Shown here one piece after another: positions 53,469-61,428 of a stretch of 64,000 bases of DNA. Within the stretch, counting starts at the first letter, position 1, and each line of letters opens with the position of its first letter. A model generated the notes under the pieces. It had not been told where the DNA came from. It did not search any database and saw only the letters and a list, made by a program, of their open reading frames with translations. Where the stretch lies: positions 1-64,000 of the forward strand of contig NZ_ALPT02000016.1 of NCBI RefSeq assembly GCF_000292245.2, in the 5' to 3' direction. This DNA is from Alkalihalobacillus alcalophilus ATCC 27647 = CGMCC 1.3604 (GTDB lineage Bacteria > Bacillota > Bacilli > Bacillales > Bacillaceae_D). A program made the position numbers and the translations under genes.

Positions 53469-54892
53469 TGGACAAAACAAAGAAGAGAAAAGTCGCAATT
53501 GTTGGTGGTGGTATAACAGGGCTTGCTGCAGCTTATAAGTTACAGAAACAAATGAATCACAATCAAGTACCTGTTGAATATCAACTTTTTGAAGCTTCCA
53601 ATCGATTCGGTGGTAAAATTAAAACGATGAACCGAAATGGCTTTGTTATCGAAGCTGGACCGGATTCTTATTTGTCAAGGAAAAAAAGCATGACACGTTT
53701 AGCTGAACAAGTTGGACTATCTGATCAGTTAGTGAATAATGAAACTGGCCAAGCATTTATTCTGAAAGGAAAAAGTCTTGAACCGATTCCAACAGGCGCT
53801 GTAATGGGAATTCCGACTCAGTTTTCACCATTTGTGCGAACGAATTTATTAAGCCCATTAGGGAAAGTGAGAGTATTAGCGGATTATTTCCTTCCTAAAA
53901 CAACTGCTGAGGATGAAGATGTTTCGGCAGGATACTTTTTTCGAAAACGTCTTGGAGATGAAGCGGTTGATTATTTAATTGAGCCTTTGTTATCAGGGAT
54001 TTATGCAGGTGATATAAATAAGCTTAGTTTAAAAGCGACTTTCCCTCAATTTCAACAATTAGAGGAAAGCCATCGCAGTTTAATTAAAGGCACCATAAAT
54101 AATCTGAAAAAAGCACAAATAAATCAAGCAGTGCAACCGCAAAAGAAAAAGGGGCAATTTTTAACGTTTCGAGAGGGTCTTGAATCTTTTATAACGGCAA
54201 TTGTCGAACAGCTTCCAAAAGAAAATCTTCATTTAGAAAAAGCGATTGAAAAAATTACGAAGGTAGATAGTGGTTATGAGTTGAGCTTTGCGAATGGAGA
54301 AGTCCAATATTTTGATGATGTTATTTTAACGACGCCTCCACATGCTACTGGTGAGCTGTTAGCTGCTTATTCTGAATTTCAATATTTACGTAAGATGGAG
54401 CTATCGACAACGGCAACGATAGCAATTGCTTATCGTGAAGGGGATGTCCAAAATCCGTTTGATGGAACTGGGTTTGTCGTCTCAAAAAACAGTGATGTGA
54501 CGATTACGGCATGTACATGGACAGATAAAAAGTGGCCACATACAACCCCTGAAGGTTATACATTATTACGTTGTTATGTTGGGCGTGCCGGTGATTCAGC
54601 TATTGTTGAAAAAACAGATGAAGAAATTTTACAAACCGTATTAGATGATTTGGATTTAGTCATGGATATATCAGCGGAACCACTCTTTTTTGTCGTCACA
54701 CGTTGGAGAGAGGCGATGCCACAATATTTAGTAGGACATCCTTACAGAATAGCAAAATTAAAAGAAGACTTAGAGAACAAGTATTCAGGTCTCTATATTG
54801 TGGGTGCAGCCATTGATGGAGTTGGACTACCCGATTGTATCGATCAAGGGGAAGCGGCCGTTGATTCTATTTTAGCAAAAGTGGCAAAATAA
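53468..54892 (+). CDS. hemY: Coproporphyrinogen III oxidase HemY
   Basis: A 474-residue FAD enzyme (B. subtilis HemY 470) that oxidises coproporphyrinogen III to coproporphyrin III. FAD motif VGGGITGLAAAYKL, GPDSYLSRK, SGIYAGDINKLS and the C-terminal GAAIDGVGLPDCIDQGEAA are present. The start at 53468 (TAATG overlap with hemH) gives the normal N-terminus. Last gene of the operon; an imperfect hairpin follows. Confidence 0.95.
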   Translation: MDKTKKRKVAIVGGGITGLAAAYKLQKQMNHNQVPVEYQLFEASNRFGGKIKTMNRNGFVIEAGPDSYLSRKKSMTRLAEQVGLSDQLVNNETGQAFILKGKSLEPIPTGAVMGIPTQFSPFVRTNLLSPLGKVRVLADYFLPKTTAEDEDVSAGYFFRKRLGDEAVDYLIEPLLSGIYAGDINKLSLKATFPQFQQLEESHRSLIKGTINNLKKAQINQAVQPQKKKGQFLTFREGLESFITAIVEQLPKENLHLEKAIEKITKVDSGYELSFANGEVQYFDDVILTTPPHATGELLAAYSEFQYLRKMELSTTATIAIAYREGDVQNPFDGTGFVVSKNSDVTITACTWTDKKWPHTTPEGYTLLRCYVGRAGDSAIVEKTDEEILQTVLDDLDLVMDISAEPLFFVVTRWREAMPQYLVGHPYRIAKLKEDLENKYSGLYIVGAAIDGVGLPDCIDQGEAAVDSILAKVAK

Positions 54893-54909
54893 ATAGAGTT
54901 TAGCTTAGA

Positions 54910-54942
54910 GGATAGGTAAATCAAGCAAACGATTTCCTATCC
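54910..54942 (+). terminator. Hairpin after hemY
   Basis: GGATAGGTAAATC / GATTTCCTATCC stem with one bulge, followed by a weak T-rich tail. Probably ends hemEHY. Confidence 0.6.
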
Positions 54943-55100
54943 TTGATTTGTCGTGTACAAAGAATTTTGCTCGATTTACTTTTGAAATGATGAACTTGTT
55001 TCATGAATTGCATGAAGTTCCCCTAACTACCTCTTTTTGTGTTATGATTAGGGCTGAGTGAGGTAGATCTAAGTTAAAAATCGGTGAGGGGATCTTTTAG

Positions 55101-55643
55101 ATGACGAATGATATGGAATTCCTTGAAGCGCTTCGTCATAAACGTCATGATTGGCTAAATATTGTGCAATTAATTAAGATGAACTTAGCCTTAGGAAGGT
55201 ATGAACGGATTGAAGAGCTGATTCATACAACGGTTCAGCAATGTGTAAATGAATCCAAGTTGTCTAATTTAGGAATCTCGAGATTAGCAGAGGATTTAAT
55301 TACATATAATTGGAAAAATGAGCATCATAATCGGATGCAACTTGAGATAAATGTAGTAGGTTCAGAACGTGATTTACATCCGTATGAACCAATACTAGAT
55401 AAGGTGATTAAAAAGATCATTTTTACTTTTGCCGAACAGAGTGAATGGGCGAGTGAAAATCAATTGTTACTAACGATTGTTTTAAATGAAAATGAATGTG
55501 AACTACTTTTTCTATTTGAGGGTACTCTAACTATAAAAAAAGTGGACCTTTTTGTATTGCTCGAATCGATCGAGCCTAAAATAGAAGTAGTGGAATGGCA
55601 GATGGATACTTGTTTGTTAAAGACAAGTGTGCGATTAAATTGA
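55101..55643 (+). CDS. spo0B: Sporulation phosphotransferase Spo0B
   Basis: A 180-residue protein relaying phosphate from Spo0F to Spo0A. The phospho-acceptor His is His16 in RHKRHDWLN, in a helical hairpin as in B. subtilis (His30 there). The C-terminal half is the divergent, non-ATP-binding kinase-like domain. It is shorter than B. subtilis Spo0B (192) at the N-terminus. obg follows 11 bp downstream; the usual upstream neighbour rpmA is absent and hemY lies there instead. Confidence 0.92.
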   Translation: MTNDMEFLEALRHKRHDWLNIVQLIKMNLALGRYERIEELIHTTVQQCVNESKLSNLGISRLAEDLITYNWKNEHHNRMQLEINVVGSERDLHPYEPILDKVIKKIIFTFAEQSEWASENQLLLTIVLNENECELLFLFEGTLTIKKVDLFVLLESIEPKIEVVEWQMDTCLLKTSVRLN

Positions 55644-55654
55644 GGTGAAGTAAA

Positions 55655-56935
55655 ATGTTTGTAGATAAAGTAAAAGTCTTTGTAAAAGGTGGAGACGGCG
55701 GTAATGGGATGGTTGCTTATCGTCGGGAAAAATATGTTCCAGATGGTGGACCCGCTGGAGGCGACGGTGGTCGTGGAGCGAGCGTTGTGTTTGAAGTAGA
55801 AGAAGGGTTAAGAACATTAATGGATTTCCGTTATAACCGTCATTTTAAAGCCCCAAGAGGGGAACATGGACGCTCGAAAAGCCAACATGGAAAAAATGCT
55901 CCAGATATGGTTGTTAAAGTTCCACCAGGTACGACGGTGGTTGATGAGCAAACTGGACAAGTGATTGCCGATTTAACAGAGCATGGTCAAAAAGCGACGA
56001 TTGCTAAAGGTGGACGAGGTGGACGTGGAAACACTCGTTTTGCCACTCCAGCTAATCCAGCTCCAGAAATCGCTGAGAACGGTGAGCCTGGTGTTGAAAG
56101 AGAAGTCGTATTAGAGTTAAAAGTATTAGCAGATGTCGGATTAGTTGGCTTCCCAAGTGTTGGAAAGTCCACTTTATTGTCTGTTGTTTCAGCAGCGAAG
56201 CCAAAAATTGCCGAATATCACTTCACGACGATTACTCCTAATTTAGGGGTGGTAGAAACGGAAGATAGTCGCAGTTTTGTTATGGCCGACCTACCTGGAT
56301 TAATTGAAGGAGCTCACCAAGGTGTTGGACTTGGCCATCAATTTTTACGACATATCGAGCGGACACGAGTAATCGTCCATGTAATTGATATGTCTGGGTT
56401 AGAAGGGCGTGACCCTTATGAGGACTACTTAAAAATTAACGATGAGTTAAAACAATATAATATGCGCTTATTAGAGCGTCCACAACTTGTTGTCGCGAAT
56501 AAAATGGATATGCCTGATGCAAAAGAGAACTTAGAAATCTTCAGAGCAAAGTTAACGGACGATGTTCCGATTTTCCCAATCTCAGCTTTTACGAAACAAG
56601 GTGTCCGTGAGTTATTATTAGCTGTTGCTGATAAAATTGAACAAACACCAGAATTTCCATTACATGAGGAGACGGAAGAAGCTCGTGTCGTGTATAAGCA
56701 TGAGAAGAAAGAAGTTTCCTTTATTGTATCTAGAGGTGATGATGGGGCTTATGAATTGTCAGGTGCGGAGTTAGAACGACTTTTCAAGATGACCGATTTT
56801 ACCCATGATGAATCAATCAAACGTTTTGCAAGACAATTACGTGGTATGGGCGTTGACCAAGCGTTAAGAGATCGCGGAGCAAAAGATGGCGACCTTGTTC
56901 GTATCATGAAATTTGAATTTGAATTTATTGAGTAG
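55655..56935 (+). CDS. obg: Essential GTPase Obg (CgtA)
   Basis: A 426-residue GTPase (B. subtilis Obg 428) with the Gly-rich Obg fold (about 1-158; GGDGGNGMVAYRREKY), G motifs GFPSVGKST, DLPGLIEGA and NKMD, and a C-terminal OCT domain. It acts in ribosome assembly, stress response and sporulation. Start after GAGGTGA, cotranscribed with spo0B. A strong terminator follows, then the second 51-bp repeat array. Confidence 0.97.
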   Translation: MFVDKVKVFVKGGDGGNGMVAYRREKYVPDGGPAGGDGGRGASVVFEVEEGLRTLMDFRYNRHFKAPRGEHGRSKSQHGKNAPDMVVKVPPGTTVVDEQTGQVIADLTEHGQKATIAKGGRGGRGNTRFATPANPAPEIAENGEPGVEREVVLELKVLADVGLVGFPSVGKSTLLSVVSAAKPKIAEYHFTTITPNLGVVETEDSRSFVMADLPGLIEGAHQGVGLGHQFLRHIERTRVIVHVIDMSGLEGRDPYEDYLKINDELKQYNMRLLERPQLVVANKMDMPDAKENLEIFRAKLTDDVPIFPISAFTKQGVRELLLAVADKIEQTPEFPLHEETEEARVVYKHEKKEVSFIVSRGDDGAYELSGAELERLFKMTDFTHDESIKRFARQLRGMGVDQALRDRGAKDGDLVRIMKFEFEFIE

Positions 56936-56941
56936 GAAAAG

Positions 56942-56981
56942 AAACCCACTTTAAAGGACAAAATCCTTTTAAGTGGGTTTT
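56942..56981 (+). terminator. Terminator after obg
   Basis: AAACCCACTTTAAAGGA / TCCTTTTAAGTGGGTTT hairpin with T-run. Confidence 0.9.
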
Positions 56982-57020
56982 GTCATGGGCTTTGTGAATT
57001 TGCGTGTTGATGTGGTTTAA

Positions 57021-57385
57021 GTGCGAATAAGCGGGGATTGGGAATGAAATGGTCGAGATGAAGAAATTAGGGTGCGAATAAACTGTGATAGGTAATGAAA
57101 ATGGCGAGTTGTGGAAATTAAGGTGCGAATAAACTGTGATAGGTAATGGAATGGACGAGTTGAGGAAATTAGGGAGTGAATAAGCTGTGATAGGTAATGA
57201 AAATGGAGAGTTGAGGAAATTAGAGTACGAATAAGCGGGGATTGGTAATGAAATGGTCGAGATGAAGAAATTAGGAAGCGAATAAGCAATTATTAGTAAT
57301 GAGACAGGTGAATTGACCAACTTAAGGTACGAAAAAAGGTGAATAAGTAATAAAAAGTCGAGCTGACAGTGTTTAAAGTGCGAAT
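57021..57385. repeat. 51-bp tandem repeat array, copy 2
   Basis: Seven units in exact 51-bp register; the GATAGGTAATGAAA core begins at 57036, 57087, 57138, 57189, 57240, 57291 and 57342, with each unit carrying AATTAGGGTGCGAATAA. Same unit as array 1 at 89-460. No indels. Reverse-strand frames are open because 51 is a multiple of three, but no ribosome binding site supports them. The 56936-57624 gap otherwise holds only the obg terminator and the pheB promoter. Confidence 0.9.
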
Positions 57386-57522
57386 TAAAAATCACCTTAA
57401 AAAGGCTGCTATAAGCTTCGTCAGAGAGTAAATAAAACTTTACTACTTAAATTCTTGATTTAAAACTGTTATTTTAAAAGGACAATTGTCTGCTCTAATT
57501 AGACATTTTTTTGTTGAAGTGG

Positions 57523-57551
57523 TTGTCAAAAGGTTTCGTCAATTTTATAAT
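57523..57551 (+). promoter_or_regulatory. Sigma-A promoter of pheBA
   Basis: TTGTCA (57523-57528), a 17-bp spacer and a perfect TATAAT (57546-57551), about 70 bp ahead of pheB. Confidence 0.8.
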
Positions 57552-57624
57552 AGGGAGACCATCCGATTTTGGTGCCGGTAAAATAGAAAGGCTATTAATA
57601 GGGGAGTAGAGTGAGGGGAAAAGC

Positions 57625-58074
57625 ATGTCACAACCACAAAAACAATTTTATCTCGTTCGTGAAGATATATTAACAGATGCTATGCAAAAAACACTTGAAG
57701 TAAAATCATTATTAGAATCAGGAAAAATGAAAAAAATAAATGAAGCGGTTCACCGTGTAGGACTTAGTAGGAGTGCTTTTTATAAATATAAAGATGGAAT
57801 ATTTCCATTCCATACGATGATGAAGGAAAAAATTATTACGTTGTCCTTGAATTTAGTCGATCGTTCTGGTACACTTTCACAATTATTAACGTTAATTGCT
57901 GATTCAGGAGCTAATATATTAACGATTAATCAGTCGATTCCATTACAAGGAAGAGCTCATATTACGTTATCAATTAATACATCCTCAATGAAAAGTGATT
58001 TAAACGAATTAAAGATAAAAATTGAGGGTTTAGAAGCTGTAGAGAAAGTAGAGCTGGTTGGATCAGGCTCTTAA
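57625..58074 (+). CDS. pheB: ACT-domain protein PheB
   Basis: A 149-residue protein (B. subtilis PheB 147) with an N-terminal helix-turn-helix-like segment (EAVHRVGLSRSAFYKYKDGI) and a C-terminal ACT domain (LSLNLVDRSGTLSQLLTLIADSGANI). ACT domains bind amino acids, so a regulatory role in phenylalanine synthesis is likely. Start after GAGGGG. pheA follows 18 bp later. Confidence 0.92.
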   Translation: MSQPQKQFYLVREDILTDAMQKTLEVKSLLESGKMKKINEAVHRVGLSRSAFYKYKDGIFPFHTMMKEKIITLSLNLVDRSGTLSQLLTLIADSGANILTINQSIPLQGRAHITLSINTSSMKSDLNELKIKIEGLEAVEKVELVGSGS

Positions 58075-58092
58075 AAGGAGAGGAAGAAACCA

Positions 58093-58983
58093 TTGACTAA
58101 AGTAGCTTATTTAGGACCTAAGGGAACATTTACAGAAATAGCAGCTAGAGCTGTTTTCCCACAGTCTTCTCATATACCGTATCAAACGATTCCTACGTGT
58201 ATGGATGCTGTATTTGAAGGAGAGGCTGACCTTGCTGTTGTCCCAATTGAAAACGCGATTGAAGGTTCGGTTAATTTAACGTTGGATTATTTAATTCATA
58301 AAAAAAGGCTACCGATTATTGGGAGTATTACGGTACCTGTTGCTCAACATTTATTAAGAAGTAAGTGGCAAAAGGAAAATGGGAAGACAGAGCCTAAAAA
58401 AGTCATTTCACATCCCCATGCGATTGCCCAATGTCATGACTATTTGCAGCTTCGTTATCCACAAATTGAGTTTGAGTACATGAATTCCACGGCAACAGCG
58501 GCTAAGTGGATTTCTGAGCATCCAGAGGAAAATGTTTTAGGGATTGCTAATGACTTAGCAGCAGCGGAATATAATTTAGACATCGTTGAACAGAACATTC
58601 ATGATTTTGATAATAATCGTACGCGTTTTTTAGTGCTTGCGAAAGAGAATCACGTTTATCAAGTACAAGGTCCGTTTAAATTGGGAGATAAAACAACATT
58701 AATGGTCACGTTACCTTCTGATTTTTCAGGAGCATTGCATCAGGTGTTATCTGCTTTTGCTTGGAGACGACTCAATTTATCAAAAATAGAATCAAGGCCA
58801 ACTAAAACAGGGCTTGGCAACTATTTCTTTATTATTGACGTTGATCAATTAGTCGATGATGTGTTAATTCCTGGTGTTGTTGCAGAGTTAGAAACGCTCG
58901 GTTGTGGAGTAGAGATATTAGGGAGTTACGAAAGTTTTTCTTTAACAGAAGTGAAGGAAGGAATATCCCATGAGGTCACATGA
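58093..58983 (+). CDS. pheA: Prephenate dehydratase PheA
   Basis: A 296-residue enzyme converting prephenate to phenylpyruvate for phenylalanine synthesis. N-terminal AYLGPKGTFTE, PIENAIEGSV, the catalytic-region NNRTRF and an ACT domain with the phenylalanine-binding IESRPTKTGLGNY. The start is a TTG after GAGAGGAAG. Second gene of pheBA. Confidence 0.95.
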   Translation: MTKVAYLGPKGTFTEIAARAVFPQSSHIPYQTIPTCMDAVFEGEADLAVVPIENAIEGSVNLTLDYLIHKKRLPIIGSITVPVAQHLLRSKWQKENGKTEPKKVISHPHAIAQCHDYLQLRYPQIEFEYMNSTATAAKWISEHPEENVLGIANDLAAAEYNLDIVEQNIHDFDNNRTRFLVLAKENHVYQVQGPFKLGDKTTLMVTLPSDFSGALHQVLSAFAWRRLNLSKIESRPTKTGLGNYFFIIDVDQLVDDVLIPGVVAELETLGCGVEILGSYESFSLTEVKEGISHEVT

Positions 58984-59065
58984 TGACTTGATGGGTTTTT
59001 TTGATAAGGGGAAGAAATGAAATCGTAGAGAGGGATGTAAGTAATCGTTGAAATATCAACTAACG

Positions 59066-59113
59066 AAAGGAGGAGAGGTAAGGACAATCATATTTGCCCT
59101 ACCTCTTTCTCTT
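59066..59113. terminator. Bidirectional terminator pheA/niaR
   Basis: GGAGAGGTAAGG / CCCTACCTCTTTC arms between convergent pheA and niaR. Confidence 0.75.
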
Positions 59114-59132
59114 TACTGTCAATTTTCCTTAA

Positions 59133-59675
59133 TCACAATTTTTCATTAAGTAAAAAGCCTTGTTTCTCAAGAGCTTGTACGGCTTTATCAATGGCTTCCA
59201 CGGATGGGGCTTCAATAGTATGAAGGTGCACGCCGTTTGTTAGTTTTGATAAAAGTGGCGCATTTGTGTCGGATAGATGCTGGCAAAAATCTTTGACATC
59301 TTGACGGTTTGATAATCTTAACGAGCCGGTAATTTCGCCATAAACGGGATGTTCAATGATGACATCTTTTACAGTGACCCCGTGGTCGACAATGAGATTG
59401 AGCTCATCCATTGTCTGTTCTGGAGAATGAGAGCAAGCGATGATTCGGCTATGAAGTTGTGGCGTTAGATTTTGGTGATAAACATATCCTTGTGCAGTCG
59501 CAATAATGGGATGGTTTTTGGCTTTTAGAATCGATATATCTTGGACAATTACTTGACGACTCACATTCGTTCTTTTGGATAAGTTCGTACCAGTTAATGG
59601 TCCATTTGCTGATTGTAACCATTGTAAAATCATTTTTCTTCTTGCTTCACCAAGCAATTTTTTATTGTTTTCCAT
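59133..59675 (-). CDS. niaR: NAD biosynthesis repressor NiaR
   Basis: A 180-residue regulator: N-terminal winged helix (TGTNLSKRTNVSRQVIVQDISILK) and a 3H domain with the metal-binding histidines in DHGVTVKDVIIEHPVYGE and GVHLHT. NiaR (YrxA) binds nicotinic acid and represses nad genes. The start overlaps the nifS stop by 14 bases and follows AAGGAGG, so the two are one transcript. Confidence 0.95.
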   Translation of the reverse strand: MENNKKLLGEARRKMILQWLQSANGPLTGTNLSKRTNVSRQVIVQDISILKAKNHPIIATAQGYVYHQNLTPQLHSRIIACSHSPEQTMDELNLIVDHGVTVKDVIIEHPVYGEITGSLRLSNRQDVKDFCQHLSDTNAPLLSKLTNGVHLHTIEAPSVEAIDKAVQALEKQGFLLNEKL

Positions 59676-60804
59676 TAAACTCCTCCTTGAAATTTGCTGA
59701 AATATTGAGTAGAACTTCTAGTAAATAATCAACATCTTCTTTTGATGTATGCCTTCCAAAAGTAATTCGAACATATTCATGAGCATCGGATGTTGAACGG
59801 CCGATTGCAAGTAGTGAGGCAGGTGGTTCGGTTAATCCAGCACGACAAGCAGAGCCAGTTGAAATAGCAAGCCCTTTCCGTTTGCACTCGAGCATAAGAA
59901 GCTGTCCTTCGATGCCTTTTCTTCTTAAGCCAATGTGAAAAGGCAGCCTTTCTGTTGGATGCCCTTCAAAAATAAAGGCAGGGTCCTCTTTTAATCGCTT
60001 TATAAAATGCTGTCGTAACTCCTCTAATCTGTTCGCTTCGCCTGTTTGATGAGTGAAGGTTTCTTCTGCCGCTACAGAAAAGGCGACGATTGCTGGTATA
60101 TCAACCGTACCAGATCGGAAACCAGCTTCATGCGTAGTTCCTTTTAAAAAGGGTTTCCATTGAATTTTGGGATCAATAATTGCAGCTCCTAATCCTTTTG
60201 GTCCATACACTTTATGAGCCGAAATAGAAAAGGCATCTATCACATCAATCGGTATATCGATTTTTCCGAACGTTTGTACACAGTCACTAAATAAAAGTAT
60301 ATCATGTTTTTTCAAGAGGTTATGAATTCTCACTAGATCTTGAACCGTTCCTAATTCACCACTTGCATGAGCAAATGTAGCGAGGATTGTTTCTGGTTGA
60401 ATCGCATTTATTAAATCTTCTACAATGATACGACCTGTAGTATCAACCTCAACAAATGTAAGGGAAAATCCTTTGTTTTCTAAATAATGTAAGGCTTGTT
60501 TAACGGAATGATGTTCTGTTTGAAGGGCTAAAATATGCTTTCCTTTGTTTTGATTTGCCTCTGCTAAACCAGTTATCGTTAAAAAGTTAGCTTCACTTCC
60601 TGAACCTGTATAGTAAAGGGAATGAGCTGGTATTGTTAGTAAATCAGCAAGCGATTTTCTTGCAACAGTTAAGATATCAAGAGCTTCTTCCCCCCCTAAA
60701 TGTAAGCTGCTGCTATTGCCGAAATACTGTCGAGCCATTTCGGCGTAAGCTTCAATTGCTTTTTCAGCCATTGGTGTTGTCGCACTATAATCCAAATAAA
60801 TCAT
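59662..60804 (-). CDS. nifS: NadA-associated cysteine desulfurase NifS
   Basis: A 380-residue PLP enzyme of the IscS/NifS type: YLDYSATTP, the PLP lysine in SAHKVYGPKG and the catalytic Cys in STGSACRAG. In B. subtilis this desulfurase supplies sulfur for the [4Fe-4S] cluster of NadA, encoded divergently. ATG at 60804 chosen, with AGGTGAT just ahead, over a TTG at 60819. A 502-bp mobile element begins 27 bp upstream of the start codon. Confidence 0.94.
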   Translation of the reverse strand: MIYLDYSATTPMAEKAIEAYAEMARQYFGNSSSLHLGGEEALDILTVARKSLADLLTIPAHSLYYTGSGSEANFLTITGLAEANQNKGKHILALQTEHHSVKQALHYLENKGFSLTFVEVDTTGRIIVEDLINAIQPETILATFAHASGELGTVQDLVRIHNLLKKHDILLFSDCVQTFGKIDIPIDVIDAFSISAHKVYGPKGLGAAIIDPKIQWKPFLKGTTHEAGFRSGTVDIPAIVAFSVAAEETFTHQTGEANRLEELRQHFIKRLKEDPAFIFEGHPTERLPFHIGLRRKGIEGQLLMLECKRKGLAISTGSACRAGLTEPPASLLAIGRSTSDAHEYVRITFGRHTSKEDVDYLLEVLLNISANFKEEFNGKQ

Positions 60805-60831
60805 TTTATCACCTACCAAATATCATTCTAT

Positions 60832-61333
60832 CTCAACTTTCGCATCGAGAAAAACCGTTCAACTAGTTGGCAGAGCGAATAGAAGCTCTTAAACAAATGC
60901 CCTTGACACGTTAGAAAAGCGAGAACGTACTATCACACCAAACGGATAAACTGTGCATCAAGAAAAAATAGACAATGTACAATGCGCTTCGGCGGTCGCT
61001 CCCAAACAGACAGTCCGCGTCCTTGCCGAGAACCTCATGAGCCTCCTCAGCGTTTCACGCTTGCGGGGTCTCATTGGAAACCGTGGAGCGAGACCCCGCA
61101 GGTGTGCCGAGGAGGCTCGCAAGGTTCCCGCAGGACGCGGAGTATGGTTTTGGGAGCGACAGCCGCAGCGCTTCATTTTAGTGAACAGTTTCCTTCAACT
61201 GCCTACTAAGAAAGAGATGTGTTCAGACTGTCAACGATTGAACCGTTCATGTAAAGTCAATTTGAGCATTGCATCTCCCTAAAGTCAATCTCTATCAACG
61301 GTTAAGGGTCAATCATACGCTGCGAAAGTTGAG
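60832..61333. mobile_element. Non-autonomous insertion element, short copy
   Basis: A 502-bp element bounded by perfect 13-bp inverted repeats CTCAACTTTCGCA (60832-60844) and TGCGAAAGTTGAG (61321-61333), flanked by the 7-bp duplication ATTCTAT (60825-60831 and 61334-61340). It is an inverted relative of the element at 19717-20611: both end regions match, but the central third of the long copy is missing and its two GC-rich hairpins are merged into one. No transposase. It sits between nifS and the nifS/nadB operator. Confidence 0.9.
60984..61171. repeat. Merged GC-rich palindrome of the short element
   Basis: Outer arms GCGCTTCGGCGGTCGCTCCC / GGGAGCGACAGCCGCAGCGC enclose GCCTCCTC...GCGGGGTCTC and GAGACCCCGC...GAGGAGGC arms around a short ATTGGAAACC centre, a potential 188-bp cruciform or RNA hairpin. 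Confidence 0.8.
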
Positions 61334-61357
61334 ATTCTATTAAATAAATAAAAAAAA

Positions 61358-61399
61358 TCTTGTCACTAACTCTATTTTATGTAAAGATAGGTGACAAGA
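61358..61399. promoter_or_regulatory. Probable NiaR operator and divergent promoters
   Basis: Perfect 9-bp inverted repeat TCTTGTCAC (61358-61366) / GTGACAAGA (61391-61399), arms 33 bp apart centre to centre. Each arm contains TTGTCA, usable as a -35: toward nifS, TTGTCA, 17 bp and TAGAGT (61374-61369); toward nadB, a poorer -10 (AAAGAT). Symmetry suits a repressor acting on both nifS-niaR and nadBCA. Confidence 0.65.
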
Positions 61400-61428
61400 C
61401 AACTGTAATGTTATTAGGGGGACAAAAA

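Noticed and set aside
57021..57385. CRISPR array
   Set aside because: Units abut each other with no unique spacers, and no cas genes are in the window.
56925..57395. Reverse-strand 156-codon frame over array 2
   Set aside because: Same cause as array 1, and it runs into the obg terminator and the end of obg; no ribosome binding site was found.
60953..61282. Overlapping frames of 72-109 codons inside the short insertion element
   Set aside because: Open on both strands in the palindrome, with no domain or ribosome binding site.
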